Positions 1-9,043 of a stretch of DNA of 45,787 nt are shown here, piece by piece (the stretch's first letter is position 1; the number at the start of each line of letters is the position of its first letter). Both the position numbers and the translations under genes were made by a program. The DNA comes from Cellvibrionales bacterium UBA3090. Lineage in GTDB: Bacteria; Pseudomonadota; Gammaproteobacteria; Pseudomonadales; Porticoccaceae. The stretch lies in contig DFBC01000112.1 of the NCBI GenBank assembly GCA_002367235.1, forward strand, positions 1 to 45,787. Reading direction: 5' to 3'. The notes under the pieces were generated by a model, which searched no databases, was not told the origin of the DNA, and worked only from the letters and a program-made list of their open reading frames with translations.

Positions 1-101
1 CTCAAGTCGAAACCACCTTATCCATCGAATAGATTCCCCATCGTTCTCTAACACCTAATTCCTCACTATGCCTCGTAACAAAACACGGGAGCAGTAGTGC
101 C

Positions 102-404
102 ATGTCACGCCATTTCTGGCAAATAAGCAGTCTTATTATTGGTCTTTTCATTGCGCCTGCAATGTATGCAGATGTGAATGGCGAGCGCGAAGTGCTGGCC
201 AGAATTATTCATGAACTGCAGGCAGTTGAGTCACTCATCGATAAAGCGCAAGCCCAGGCCGATAAAGATTCAAGAGTTCGATTCGAGTATCGCTGGTTAA
301 GCCAGGATCTTCATCAGATCAAAGACGGCATCCAATCCCATCTCAATTCACCTCGTGAACAGCCACGATCTTTCCCGCCTTTGCGCGGCGATTACCGTCG
401 CTAG
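102..404 (+). CDS. RAQPRD-family ICE protein
   Basis: Small periplasmic protein of 100 residues found in the transfer operons of PFL-type ICEs (RAQPRD family, TIGR01690); its molecular role is unknown. It has a signal peptide of about 23 residues ending near MYA-D, a charged helical middle, and the family's C-terminal signature, here written REQPRS followed by PPLRGDY. The ATG is preceded by GGGAG at 87-91, spacing 10, which supports this start. It leads the visible part of the transfer operon. The first 100 nt of the window could hold the end of an upstream ICE gene, but all three plus frames close by position 58 and none is recognisable. Confidence 0.85.
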   Translation: MSRHFWQISSLIIGLFIAPAMYADVNGEREVLARIIHELQAVESLIDKAQAQADKDSRVRFEYRWLSQDLHQIKDGIQSHLNSPREQPRSFPPLRGDYRR

Positions 405-413
405 GGATTCCGC

Positions 414-644
414 ATGACATCTGCTCAAAACACAGCCTTTCAAGCCGGATCAGGTGTTGCACCTGGCGCATTACTTACCGCTATTGCCGCGGTAGTGATG
501 GTTTTGGCCTTCGTCTGGGTTATCTGGGTCACCTTAGGCGTATTTCGTGCCTGGCAGGAGGGGCAAGCCTCGATACTGGATGTGGCGTGGGGCACTTTAA
601 GGGCCTGCATTGTGCTGATGGTTCTCGGTTTTTATTTACGGTGA
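414..644 (+). CDS. ICE membrane protein, PFL_4701 family (TIGR03758)
   Basis: A 76-residue inner-membrane protein with two predicted transmembrane segments (about residues 18-44 and 57-75). It matches the small PFL_4701-type protein that always sits between the RAQPRD gene and the PFL_4702-type gene in these elements. Its exact job in the mating channel is not known. It starts 9 nt after the RAQPRD stop and is surely cotranscribed. The ORF ends with a short basic tail. Identification rests on size, hydropathy and position as much as on sequence. Confidence 0.8.
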   Translation: MTSAQNTAFQAGSGVAPGALLTAIAAVVMVLAFVWVIWVTLGVFRAWQEGQASILDVAWGTLRACIVLMVLGFYLR

Positions 645-742
645 GGCATCAAAAAATCCTTCATCGTGAATTGGAATTTTATTACGAAAACACACTGGGA
701 TTACTCCCGCTATTTTTCAATTTATGTAAAAGGGTAAAAATA

Positions 743-1117
743 ATGACTAATTTATTAGCGCAAAAAAGTACTGCAGGCCTCGCTCCAATGAAAAAAAGTA
801 TTTTAAGTTTTCTAACCCTCGCCGCTCCATTGCCTTTATGGGCAGCGCTACCAACACCCGTCGCACCCAGTACGGCACCTGCAGCTGGTGACTGGCTTGG
901 ATTGATTCAAGGCTATATCAAGGATGGGGGTCTGGTGTTGGGGCTGGCTATCGCCGTATTGGGTTTTCTCTGGATCGCCTATTTGGGTTTTGCCAAATTC
1001 AATGAAGCTCGGCAGGGCAAGGCCGAATGGGCGGAGGTTGGTGTGCTGGGCATTGTCGGTGCCATTGTGTTGATTTTCGCGAGTTACCTACTTACTGAAG
1101 CCGCTGGTGTTATCTAA
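743..1117 (+). CDS. ICE membrane protein, PFL_4702 family (TIGR03745)
   Basis: A 124-residue membrane protein. I take the ATG at 743 because AGGGT lies just upstream and what follows is a plausible signal peptide ending near LWA-AL. The reading frame is open back to 587, but that extension overlaps the previous gene and has no membrane or signal logic. A second in-frame ATG at 788 is an alternative start. Two hydrophobic helices follow the signal (about residues 60-82 and 99-120), with a conserved-looking charged loop (KFNEARQGKAEW) between them. This small two-helix architecture resembles a VirB2/pilin-type subunit, but that role is inference. It sits at the expected place in the operon. Confidence 0.8.
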   Translation: MTNLLAQKSTAGLAPMKKSILSFLTLAAPLPLWAALPTPVAPSTAPAAGDWLGLIQGYIKDGGLVLGLAIAVLGFLWIAYLGFAKFNEARQGKAEWAEVGVLGIVGAIVLIFASYLLTEAAGVI

Positions 1118-1145
1118 GCGCGAAGTTATTTTCAGGGTACTCGAC

Positions 1146-1523
1146 ATGTCTCATAAACAGGAAATTATGGCGGATCGGCTTAATGCCGAACCCGCTATTT
1201 TCAGGGGCTGCTCTTCATCAGAGCTGGTCATGATCGTGGGTCTATCCATTTTAATCTGGCTGCCCTTGAGTCTTTTCTTTGCCTGGTTAATAGGCGCTGT
1301 GACCATGGGTTTTGGCCTTGCAGGTGTTGGTGTCGTCGCGACGGTAGTGGTTTGTGCGACAGTTTTCCAGCGGGTTAAACGTGGTCGTCCCGATGGCTAT
1401 TACCAACAGCAGATTCAAATTCGTTTGCATGAACTGGGGCTGCGACGCTCGCCATGGATACGCCGTGGTGGTGCCTGGGATATTGGGAGGACACGCCGTG
1501 CGCCGCTATCGCTACGAGATTGA
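1146..1523 (+). CDS. ICE protein, TIGR03750 family (VirB3-like small membrane protein)
   Basis: A 125-residue protein that begins with a soluble segment (DRLNAEPAIFRGCSSSE, typical of the family), then two adjacent transmembrane helices, then a basic cytosolic tail. The same layout is seen in TraL/VirB3-type proteins, which stabilise the mating pore; that parallel is inference from topology. The ATG at 1146 is preferred to the upstream end of the open frame at 1107, which overlaps the previous stop. The C-terminal 26 nt overlap the next gene, whose GTG start lies at 1498. Confidence 0.8.
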   Translation: MSHKQEIMADRLNAEPAIFRGCSSSELVMIVGLSILIWLPLSLFFAWLIGAVTMGFGLAGVGVVATVVVCATVFQRVKRGRPDGYYQQQIQIRLHELGLRRSPWIRRGGAWDIGRTRRAPLSLRD

Positions 1524-2157
1524 TAACGTCCGCTCTCATCTTCGTTCTCTGTGGCTTGTTATTGGTTTCCAGGTATTAGTAATCGCTGCCTTATGGATAG
1601 GTTGGAGTCAGTCGCCAAAAAGCCTACGGGTACATGTGCCACCGGATCTGCGATCTGGCGCCCTATTGTCAGTTGACGAAGTACCACCTGCCAATGTTTA
1701 TGCCTTTGCGTTTTATATTTTTCAGCAACTCAATCGTTGGCCGGATAACGGCGCTAATGATTATGGCAAAGCCATTTTTCGTATATCGCCTTACCTGACG
1801 CCCCGCTATCGCACTGATTTGATTGCCGACATGGATCTCAAGGCTCGGCGGGGTGAGCTCGCCTACCGCACTCGGGGTATGCATGAAGTGCCGGGACATG
1901 GCTTTGAAGAGCGTCGTGTCGATGTATTGGCGCCGGATGTCTGGGTGGTATGGCTGGATCTGGATTTACTGGAGTCCGTTAAGGGTATGACGGTTAAGCA
2001 AACCACAATCCGCTATCCCTTACGTATTGTGCGTCATGACATCGATCCTGAATCCAACCCCTGGGGCCTTGCGCTGGATGGCTTCGAAGGTGACGGCCCT
2101 CGTCGATTGAATGCCGACGAAATTACCGCAATAAATGACGCTAATAAAAAAGGTTAA
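1498..2157 (+). CDS. ICE protein, TIGR03746 family (TraE/VirB8-like)
   Basis: A 219-residue protein with a short basic N-terminus, one transmembrane helix (about residues 18-38) and a periplasmic domain. This is the layout of the TraE/VirB8-like assembly factors of PFL-type elements. The start was chosen as GTG at 1498 because GGGAGG at 1485-1490 sits 7 nt upstream. The open frame continues back to 1354 only as a shadow inside the previous gene. Family-like stretches are RRYRYEIDNVRSH at the start and the NVYAFAFYIFQQLNRWP region. It overlaps the previous gene by 26 nt and lies 5 nt before the TraK-like gene. Confidence 0.85.
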   Translation: MRRYRYEIDNVRSHLRSLWLVIGFQVLVIAALWIGWSQSPKSLRVHVPPDLRSGALLSVDEVPPANVYAFAFYIFQQLNRWPDNGANDYGKAIFRISPYLTPRYRTDLIADMDLKARRGELAYRTRGMHEVPGHGFEERRVDVLAPDVWVVWLDLDLLESVKGMTVKQTTIRYPLRIVRHDIDPESNPWGLALDGFEGDGPRRLNADEITAINDANKKG

Positions 2158-2162
2158 AGGTA

Positions 2163-2972
2163 ATGAAATCATCTAAACAGCGATGTTGGCAGCATGCCAT
2201 TTTAGTTTTTATTTTATGCCCACTAATGGTTCTTGCCGACAATAAAATCCTTGATACTGATGAGGCGATTGAGCGGGTTCTCTGGAAAAAGACACCGATC
2301 ACAGTGGATTTAATCGTTGGTCAGGAGCGCATGGTGCATTTTCCTGACTCGGTCAGTGTGGGCATTCCTCAATCATTGACGCCGATACTGCAAAGCCAAA
2401 GTATTAACGGAACGCTATACCTTACGGCTCAACAAGCCTTTGAATCGACCCGCGTGGTTGTACGTTCTGAGAAAGCTGAGTCTATCTACGTTCTCGATAT
2501 TTCTGCCAGAGAAAGTAGTTCACAAAATACCCACCTTTCGGCCTTGCAGGTTTTGATCGAGCATCCTTCAGAGGGTGAATCGACATCGGGCAGTGCGATG
2601 GTGTTGTCCCCTCAATGGGGTTACGTCGCCCTCACACGCTATGCCGCTCAACAACGTTATGCACCGGCAAGACTACTGCCGAACAAGCCTGACATCGTTC
2701 GTATGCCCGTTACACAGACATCGTTTGAGCTGCTGATGGGTGCGCAGGTCAATGCTGTTCCTGTGGCCGCTTGGCGAGCGGGTTTACGTACTGTCACTGC
2801 GGTTAAGTTGATTAATAAAACCCAGCAAGCACTTGTGCTCGATCCACGTCAGCTGCGTGGTGCCTGGCTCACCGCGACGTTTCAACACAACCGATTGTTG
2901 CCATCCGGTAATGATGCAGATTCCACTACCGTTTATCTGGTTTCCGATAGACCCTTTGAATCGTCACTGTGA
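2163..2972 (+). CDS. ICE protein, TIGR03749 family (TraK/VirB9-like)
   Basis: A 269-residue exported protein of the PFL_4704 type, comparable to TraK/VirB9-like subunits of the outer-membrane core complex. The signal peptide is clear: basic start, then a hydrophobic run ending LMVLA-DNK near residue 26. The mature part is predominantly beta-strand-like and opens with the family's segment on a VLWKKTPI motif. It starts 5 nt after the VirB8-like gene and ends 9 nt before the TraB-like gene, so the three core-complex genes are consecutive, as expected. Confidence 0.85.
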   Translation: MKSSKQRCWQHAILVFILCPLMVLADNKILDTDEAIERVLWKKTPITVDLIVGQERMVHFPDSVSVGIPQSLTPILQSQSINGTLYLTAQQAFESTRVVVRSEKAESIYVLDISARESSSQNTHLSALQVLIEHPSEGESTSGSAMVLSPQWGYVALTRYAAQQRYAPARLLPNKPDIVRMPVTQTSFELLMGAQVNAVPVAAWRAGLRTVTAVKLINKTQQALVLDPRQLRGAWLTATFQHNRLLPSGNDADSTTVYLVSDRPFESSL

Positions 2973-2981
2973 GGGGTTGCT

Positions 2982-4433
2982 ATGTCGATGGTCAGTAGTA
3001 ATCGGCTCCTGCCTTTATTAGCGGGTGTGGTGATGGTGCTAATGGCATTTGTGGTCGTCCAATCGTGTTCTGAAGGGCAGGGCGATACCTCAGTACTGAC
3101 TGCAATTCCCCAGGCACCGGAACCGGATGCTGATACTCCCGCCGATACCATTAAAACCCTCACCGCCAATGTTAGCGCTATGACTACTGAGTCGAGAGCG
3201 CTGCGTCTGGATAACGCGGTATTAAAACAAGAAAATCAAAGCCTGTTAAATGACCGAAGCCAAATAGAAAACAATGTGTTTTCGCGTCTGCAAAAAACAA
3301 TGCAGGCGAAAGAACTGGCAAAAAATGAGGGAAATAATCACTCAAGTGATGCTTCGATGATGTCCGCGCTAACAGCGCGAGTTGATGCACTGGCGCAATC
3401 ACTCTCCGACCGGCAGCGCTATCTCGTCGAAGATTCCAATCCCTCTGATATACCGGTGGGCCTGGGTCTGGATGGATTAAGTTCATCGCCCCAGAGTGTG
3501 GAGACTCTGGTTTGGGTTGAATCACTCGAGAAAACGGTTGGCCCACCTGCTGAGGACGGGAATCTATTGAGCCGCTTTGGGCGCTCCACAAAGAGCGCTC
3601 TGACCACTGTCCAGCCTCGAGGAGAAGCTCTACTCAAGAGTGGAGCAAAGGCAATCAACAGCGCCATTCCTGTTTATACCGTGCCGCGCAATGCCACCTT
3701 GATCGGATCAACGGCTATGACGGCATTGGTAGGTCGAGTGCCGGTTCAGGGCCAGGTGCATGATCCCATGCCCTTCAAGGTGTTAGTGGGTAAGGATAAT
3801 CTGGCTGCCAATGGCCTCAGGATTCCGGGTCTACAGGGCATGGTGTGGAGTGGCACGGCCATTGGTGACTGGACTTTGTCTTGCGTGTCTGGACAGCTTG
3901 AATCCGTCACCTTTGTTTTTGAAGATGGCACGATACATACGATCTCCAGTGATGATGACGGCAGTGGTTCCAGTGGAACCGCCTCCCGAGGTGGCCAAGA
4001 AAAATCACTGGGCTGGATATCCGATGCCCGCGGTATTCCCTGTATTACTGGTGCGCGTAAAACGAATGCGCCTGCCTTTTTAACGCAGCGTATCGGTGCT
4101 TCGGCCATGGAAGCGGCGGCTAGTGCTGCCGCTCAGTCTGAGACCACAACCCTGTTGAGTGACTCCGGCACTGTCTCCAATACCGTCACCGGTCAAGCCG
4201 GAAAATACATTCTTGGTAAAACCCTGAGCGGTAGTAGTCAGGAAATTGCCGAATGGCTGCGGGAGCGTCAGGCGCAAAGCTTTGATGCCATATTTGTTCC
4301 CGCTGGTATTGAGTTGGCTATTCACGTTGACCATGAACTTCCCATCGATTTTCACACCAATGGCAGGAAACTTTATCATGCAAATTCCACAAATCTTTCA
4401 ACACGCCCTCGGCGTGTTCCCGGTCTTGATTAG
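2982..4433 (+). CDS. ICE protein, TIGR03752 family (TraB/VirB10-like)
   Basis: A 483-residue inner-membrane-anchored periplasmic protein of the PFL_4705 type. An N-terminal transmembrane helix (about residues 8-28) is followed by a predicted coiled coil (about 55-110, with TLTANVSAMTTESRAL and the following Gln/Glu/Asn-rich heptads). A linker leads into the C-terminal TrbI/VirB10-like part from about residue 220, starting near PVYTVPRNATLIGS and including PFKVLVG. VirB10-type proteins span the periplasm and transmit energy to the outer-membrane pore. The start is supported by GAGGGG upstream. The last 56 nt overlap the lipoprotein gene. Confidence 0.88.
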   Translation: MSMVSSNRLLPLLAGVVMVLMAFVVVQSCSEGQGDTSVLTAIPQAPEPDADTPADTIKTLTANVSAMTTESRALRLDNAVLKQENQSLLNDRSQIENNVFSRLQKTMQAKELAKNEGNNHSSDASMMSALTARVDALAQSLSDRQRYLVEDSNPSDIPVGLGLDGLSSSPQSVETLVWVESLEKTVGPPAEDGNLLSRFGRSTKSALTTVQPRGEALLKSGAKAINSAIPVYTVPRNATLIGSTAMTALVGRVPVQGQVHDPMPFKVLVGKDNLAANGLRIPGLQGMVWSGTAIGDWTLSCVSGQLESVTFVFEDGTIHTISSDDDGSGSSGTASRGGQEKSLGWISDARGIPCITGARKTNAPAFLTQRIGASAMEAAASAAAQSETTTLLSDSGTVSNTVTGQAGKYILGKTLSGSSQEIAEWLRERQAQSFDAIFVPAGIELAIHVDHELPIDFHTNGRKLYHANSTNLSTRPRRVPGLD

Positions 4434-4857
4434 TCTGCTGATGATTGGCTGTGCCAGCTCTAAAGAATCTGTTCTGCCCCAGGATGGGCCGACAATGAAG
4501 GCCATTTACGATCAGCACATGGCCAATACCCGGCTGACAAATGAGAGCTCTCGAGCGACGCGGTCTTTACCGCAGGCCGGTATTGAACACTACGCGGGCT
4601 TTGTGAGAGAAGCCGCTAACGAAATCGATACAGTCTTTCCCCGCTTAGCAAACCCCACGCTGGTGATGTACATATTTCCCCATCTCTCCGGTGATGAGCG
4701 AAGCCCCGTACCAGGCTATGTCACCTCGTTTCCCTTCTATGAGAAAGTTGAGTATGCGCTTCCCGGTGAAGTACACAGTGGTTTGATAAAGGATGCTACC
4801 CGTGAGCCGCTGATTAAGCCGACGAAAATAGAAGCGGAGTCAATAAGGGATGAATAA
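4378..4857 (+). CDS. ICE lipoprotein, TIGR03751 family
   Basis: A 159-residue lipoprotein of the PFL_4707 type. The ATG at 4378 is chosen because it gives a compact signal peptide ending in the lipobox LMIGC; AGGAA lies upstream. The frame is open further upstream only within the TraB-like gene. The mature protein contains a conserved-looking RSLP...YAGFVREAANEI stretch and a PNPTLV/MYIFPHL-like core. In F-like systems the lipoprotein TraV anchors the outer-membrane complex, and an analogous role is plausible here but unproven. It overlaps the TraB-like gene by 56 nt and the TraC gene by 8 nt. Confidence 0.82.
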   Translation: MQIPQIFQHALGVFPVLISLLMIGCASSKESVLPQDGPTMKAIYDQHMANTRLTNESSRATRSLPQAGIEHYAGFVREAANEIDTVFPRLANPTLVMYIFPHLSGDERSPVPGYVTSFPFYEKVEYALPGEVHSGLIKDATREPLIKPTKIEAESIRDE

Positions 4858-7597
4858 TAAACCCATGGACGACAGTGATTTTGATGATACCTCGTCACCT
4901 TTAATGACCGCACCGTTAACCACCGCAGCCGTAAAGCAATGCTATCAACGACCGGGATCCTTTACCGATTTACTGCCATGGGTGGAATACCATGGGGATA
5001 GCCAAACATTTTTATTGGACGATGGCATTAGCATGGGTGCCTTATTTGAAATCGAGCCCGTGGGCTGCGAAGCCCGAACACCTGCTTTTATGGCCCATCT
5101 GCGTGATGCTATACAAACAGCCATTAACGAAGCTTTACCAGAGCTCGATGATGCGCCCTGGATCCTTCAGGTCTATGTGCAGGATGAGCCCAGCCTTTCG
5201 GGTTTTGCACAATCGCTAGCGGACTACGCGCAACCGCGTGCAAGGCCGTCGGAATTTACCCGCCATTATCAATCGGTCATGTCTGCCCATCTCAAGGAAA
5301 TTTCCCGCAAGGGTGGATTGTTCGAAGATACCACGGTGACGGGTGCACGCTGGCAGGGCCAGATCCGACGCATCAGGGTGGTGCTTTATCGTCGCTTAAA
5401 ACCCCACAGCAGACTGCCCTCTGTGATTGAAGTGGAAGAAGACCTGAATGACGTAGCTGTTAAATGGATAGCCTCCCTTGCCTCAGCGGGTGTCAAAGCG
5501 CGTCGAGCGACAGGCAAAGCCTTTTATGAATGGATGGTGTGCTGGTTCAACCCTGATCCAGAAATGGCCCAAGGTGATACGGCAAAGTTACTTGAGCTGG
5601 CACCGTATCCAGGTGATGACCACTTGCCCTTTGGTTATGACTTTGCTGAACAGCTTACCTTGTCGTTACCACAATCGGATAAAGCCACCTCAAGCTGGTT
5701 GTTCGATAACCTGCCTCACACCATCGTTTCCATTCAGAGCTTACGGCGTCCCCCGGATGTCGGCCACTTCACCGCTGAGCGTCAGGTGGGCGATCAAGTG
5801 TTCTCGCTCTTTGACCGTTTGCCAGAGCACACTATCATGGCTTTGACCCTAACCATAAAACCTCAGGACACCACGCGTAATCATATCGCGCAAATCAAAC
5901 GCGCCTCGGTGGGCGATATGGCGGAAGCGATGATCACTCGTGAAGATGCCGAGCAAGTCGAGCGGGAAATGGCCCAGGGCAATAAATTGTATCCTTTGAG
6001 TATGGCTTTTTATCTGCGGGGAGAGAGTCAAAGAGGGCTGCGTAATAATATTAATCGTCTGAACGCACTGCTACTACCCAATGGCTTACAGCCGATTACT
6101 CGCGAAGCTGATCTATTAACGCTGGACAGCTACATACGTAATTTACCGATGGCCTATGATGTTGACCTGGATAAATCACGACGTCGTTCGCGTCTCGTGT
6201 TTTCCCGCCATACGGCTAACTTATTGCCGTTCTACGGACGTTCGCGGGGTACTGGGCATCCTGGCCTGGTGTTCTATAACCGGGGTGCAGAACCCCTGGT
6301 CTTTGATCCCTTGAATCAAGATGATCGTAAGAAGAATGCCCATATGTTAATCCTTGGGCCAACCGGTGCGGGTAAGTCAGCGTTACTGGTATACCTGCTG
6401 CAACAAATGATGGCCAATCACCACCCACGTATTTTTATTATTGAAGCCGGAGCCTCTTTTTCATTATTGGGTCAGCACTTTAAAGCCCACGGTTTATCGG
6501 TTAATCAAATCACCTTGAACCCTAATGTGGATGTGAGCCTGCCGCCTTTTGCCGATGCCTTGCGCCTGCTGGATAAGAAACAAGTATTTAATAAGGTGAC
6601 AGCCTCAGATGCTTTGCAAGATGCACCGTTGGAGGATGAAGAAGAATTAGACAGTGAAGCGGGTGGCCGAGATATTTTGGGTGAGATGGAAATTGCTGCA
6701 CGCATTATGATCACCGGCGGTGATGAGCGTGAAGATGCCAGGCTTACCCGTGCAGACCGATTGTTGATACGCAATGCTATTTTTCTCGCTGCAAAAACCG
6801 TAAAAGAAAACAAGCGCCCACAGGTTGTGACGGGTGATGTGGTCAAAGCGTTTCAGACTATTGCACGAGACAGTACATTGCCTGAGCACCGTCGTAATCG
6901 CGCTATTGAAATGGGTGACGGCATGGACTTATTTTGCTCAGGGTTGGCGGGCCACTTCTTTAATCGTCCGGGAAAACCTTGGCCGGAGGCTGATGTCACC
7001 ATCTTAGAAATGGGCATATTGGCAAGAGAAGGCTACGAAGATCAGTTGACCGTGGCCTACCTGTCCATGATGAGCCATATCAATGATCTGGTTGAACGGT
7101 ATCAGCACGATGAACGACCTACTTTGGTGGTGACCGATGAAGGCCACATCATTACCACCAACCCTTTGCTGGCTCGTTACGTCGTCAAAATAACCAAGAT
7201 GTGGCGCAAGCTGGGTGCCTGGTTCTGGATTGCCACTCAAAACCTGGAAGATTTCCCAGATGCCAGCCGCAAAATGCTCAATATGATGGAGTGGTGGCTC
7301 TGCCTGGTGATGCCTAAGGAAGAAGTGGAGCAGATTGCCCGTTTTAAAGACCTCAATGACGAGCAGCGTAATCTTTTACTTTCCGCACGCAAAGAGCCCG
7401 GTAAATACGTTGAAGGTGTGGTCTTGGCCGACAAGGTTGAGGCTCTGTTTCGTAATGTTCCGCCGCCCTTATCACTCGCACTGGCGATGACAGAAAAACA
7501 TGAAAAGGCTGAACGTGCAGCGATTATGCGTGAGAAAAACTGTTCGGAATTGGAAGCGGCTTATGAGATCGCTCGGCGCATTGAGCAGTCTCGATAA
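4850..7597 (+). CDS. traC: Conjugative transfer ATPase, TraC/VirB4 family (TIGR03744, PFL_4706 type)
   Basis: A 915-residue ATPase that powers pilus assembly and DNA transfer from the cytosolic face of the channel. The N-terminal half is the TraC/VirB4-type domain. The C-terminal half carries Walker A GPTGAGKS at residues 503-510 and a Walker B strand LVVTDE with D763 and E764, followed by the family's KMWRKLGAWFWIATQN segment near residue 785. The length fits the family. The upstream in-frame ATG at 4850 has GGAG about 10 nt before it. A second ATG at 4865 is possible. The gene is intact. It is the last transfer gene before the cargo, and the operon resumes only at 13945. Confidence 0.95.
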   Translation: MNNKPMDDSDFDDTSSPLMTAPLTTAAVKQCYQRPGSFTDLLPWVEYHGDSQTFLLDDGISMGALFEIEPVGCEARTPAFMAHLRDAIQTAINEALPELDDAPWILQVYVQDEPSLSGFAQSLADYAQPRARPSEFTRHYQSVMSAHLKEISRKGGLFEDTTVTGARWQGQIRRIRVVLYRRLKPHSRLPSVIEVEEDLNDVAVKWIASLASAGVKARRATGKAFYEWMVCWFNPDPEMAQGDTAKLLELAPYPGDDHLPFGYDFAEQLTLSLPQSDKATSSWLFDNLPHTIVSIQSLRRPPDVGHFTAERQVGDQVFSLFDRLPEHTIMALTLTIKPQDTTRNHIAQIKRASVGDMAEAMITREDAEQVEREMAQGNKLYPLSMAFYLRGESQRGLRNNINRLNALLLPNGLQPITREADLLTLDSYIRNLPMAYDVDLDKSRRRSRLVFSRHTANLLPFYGRSRGTGHPGLVFYNRGAEPLVFDPLNQDDRKKNAHMLILGPTGAGKSALLVYLLQQMMANHHPRIFIIEAGASFSLLGQHFKAHGLSVNQITLNPNVDVSLPPFADALRLLDKKQVFNKVTASDALQDAPLEDEEELDSEAGGRDILGEMEIAARIMITGGDEREDARLTRADRLLIRNAIFLAAKTVKENKRPQVVTGDVVKAFQTIARDSTLPEHRRNRAIEMGDGMDLFCSGLAGHFFNRPGKPWPEADVTILEMGILAREGYEDQLTVAYLSMMSHINDLVERYQHDERPTLVVTDEGHIITTNPLLARYVVKITKMWRKLGAWFWIATQNLEDFPDASRKMLNMMEWWLCLVMPKEEVEQIARFKDLNDEQRNLLLSARKEPGKYVEGVVLADKVEALFRNVPPPLSLALAMTEKHEKAERAAIMREKNCSELEAAYEIARRIEQSR

Positions 7598-7702
7598 AAT
7601 ACTCACTACCGAGGGTAGGGGCTGTGGTGACAACGATCCGCTTTCGTGTTGGTAAATGCTTTAAGCAGCACGGCGATTATCGGCCCAAAGTGGATTCCAT
7701 AG

Positions 7703-7730
7703 TTGAATTATGTTTCTAGGCTGATAAGAT
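7703..7730 (+). promoter_or_regulatory. Possible sigma70 promoter for the cargo cassette
   Basis: The 243 nt between traC and the DUF2235 gene contain no convincing gene. They hold TTGAAT at 7703-7708 and TAAGAT at 7725-7730, 16 nt apart; each matches the sigma70 consensus at four of six positions. A 5-bp hairpin (CTACC/GGTAG, 7606-7618) lies just after traC but has no T-run. The gap is long compared with the rest of the operon, so a separate promoter for the cassette is plausible. The hexamer match alone is weak evidence. Confidence 0.2.
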
Positions 7731-7840
7731 TTGGTCAATTGGTTGGAGTCCCGTCGAGTTGTAGGGAAGGCCAGTTTTTGATTATGGGGTTTGTTTAGCT
7801 TACTTAAGCACCTTTGCATGAATAAAAATGAGTGTTTCTT

Positions 7841-8905
7841 ATGAAAAGGATAATTCTTTGCTCTGATGGGACGTGGAATACCAGAGATATGGTGGATAAG
7901 AAGACCGGTCGCCGACATCCAACCAATGTCACCAAAGTAGCACGAGCCATCAAACCCACGGCTGACGATGGCACACCTCAAATTGTTTACTACTTGGAGG
8001 GGGTTGGCACCAATGGCCCGCTGGACACATTCACCGGGGGCGCCTTTGGAAAAGGCATTGAGCTGAACATCCTAAAGCTTTACCGGTTTATCGCGTATAA
8101 CTACGAAGTAGGTGATGAAATCTACCTATTTGGTTTTAGCCGAGGCGCATACACCGCTAGAAGCTTAGTCGGGTTCATGAATAAATTCGGTTTGGTTGAA
8201 AAGGATGATGATTATTTTGTGCCGGACATTTATACCTGTTACGAGAAAAGTAAAAGCGAAGGGTCCAAGGATTGGGAAAGAGCGTTTCACAAAGTTCAGG
8301 ATCATCAGCCTTGCCCGCCGATCAAGTTCATTGGTGTTTGGGATACGGTTGGCGCACTCGGCGCTCCGGGAGTGATCGGCCAGCTATTCAACAAGGGTAA
8401 ATATAAGTTTCATGATGTGGGCTTAAATGCTCATATTGAGAACGCGGCTCACGCACTGGCCATCGATGAGCGTCGAAAACCCTTTAAACCTTCAATTTGG
8501 AAACGACCACCAAACTGGCAAGGACAGCTGGAACAAGCTTGGTTTGCCGGGGTTCACAAGAATGTTGGGGGAAGTTATTCTCCCGATGGCTTGGCCAATG
8601 AACCATTGCACTGGATCATCGAGAGGGCGGAAAAGTTAGGCCTGGAGTTTGACAGCCATTACCTCTCATACTTTCGCGCCTGTTTTTACTCTGTATTAAA
8701 CGATTCTATGACCGTCCTCTACAAAGTAATGGGGCCATACGAGAGGCAAATCGGTCGGCACCTACCAGACAACGAAAGCGTCCACCAATCGGTTTTTGAT
8801 CGAATGGCGCTAGGCGAGTGTCATTACAAGCCCAGCAATGTTAAAAACTGTGAAGACATTCCCGTTGTTAATACAACTCGCATAGATAGAGGAGCGCCCT
8901 GCTAA
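7841..8905 (+). CDS. DUF2235 alpha/beta-hydrolase (Tle1-like phospholipase fold)
   Basis: A 354-residue protein of the DUF2235 family, whose best-known members are Tle1-type phospholipases of type VI secretion. The N-terminal strand LCSDGTWN is typical. The serine nucleophile elbow is GFSRGA with S100. Candidate triad partners are D168 in GVWDTVG and H239 in the GVHKNVGGSY motif. All three are present, so an active lipase or esterase is likely. It has no signal peptide, PAAR or other secretion domain, and no VgrG, Hcp or immunity gene is nearby, which argues for an intracellular role. The ATG at 7841 is preferred over the GTG at 7832; neither has a strong ribosome site. A 138-nt gap separates it from the caspase gene, so joint transcription is likely but not certain. 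Confidence 0.85.
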   Translation: MKRIILCSDGTWNTRDMVDKKTGRRHPTNVTKVARAIKPTADDGTPQIVYYLEGVGTNGPLDTFTGGAFGKGIELNILKLYRFIAYNYEVGDEIYLFGFSRGAYTARSLVGFMNKFGLVEKDDDYFVPDIYTCYEKSKSEGSKDWERAFHKVQDHQPCPPIKFIGVWDTVGALGAPGVIGQLFNKGKYKFHDVGLNAHIENAAHALAIDERRKPFKPSIWKRPPNWQGQLEQAWFAGVHKNVGGSYSPDGLANEPLHWIIERAEKLGLEFDSHYLSYFRACFYSVLNDSMTVLYKVMGPYERQIGRHLPDNESVHQSVFDRMALGECHYKPSNVKNCEDIPVVNTTRIDRGAPC

Positions 8906-9043
8906 GCGTTAAAACCTTAATACAAAGAAAGCTTCGGATGAACAGCTATTTGATCCACGCTTGCGTGGCTAAAGGCCTTCTCATTATATGTACTATGCAG
9001 AGCGCACTTTTTCTCGATTAACCTATAACCGCATTAAAACGTG

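Noticed and set aside
587..742. N-terminal extension of the PFL_4702-type gene
   Set aside because: It overlaps the previous gene, lacks a ribosome site and would bury the signal peptide.
7606..7618. CTACC/GGTAG hairpin as traC terminator
   Set aside because: A 5-bp stem with no following T-run.
7841..8905. Type VI secretion effector assignment for the DUF2235 protein
   Set aside because: There is no VgrG, Hcp, PAAR, adaptor or immunity gene in the neighbourhood.
8961..8990. TTGCGT and TATATG as a promoter for the caspase gene
   Set aside because: Only three of six and four of six matches with 18-nt spacing; too weak to list as a feature.
8938..9021. 27-codon hydrophobic ORF between the DUF2235 and caspase genes
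   Set aside because: It has no clear ribosome site and is very short. Its YLIH start resembles the caspase start only over four residues. A CCACGC/GCGTGG inverted repeat inside it suggests regulatory rather than coding DNA.
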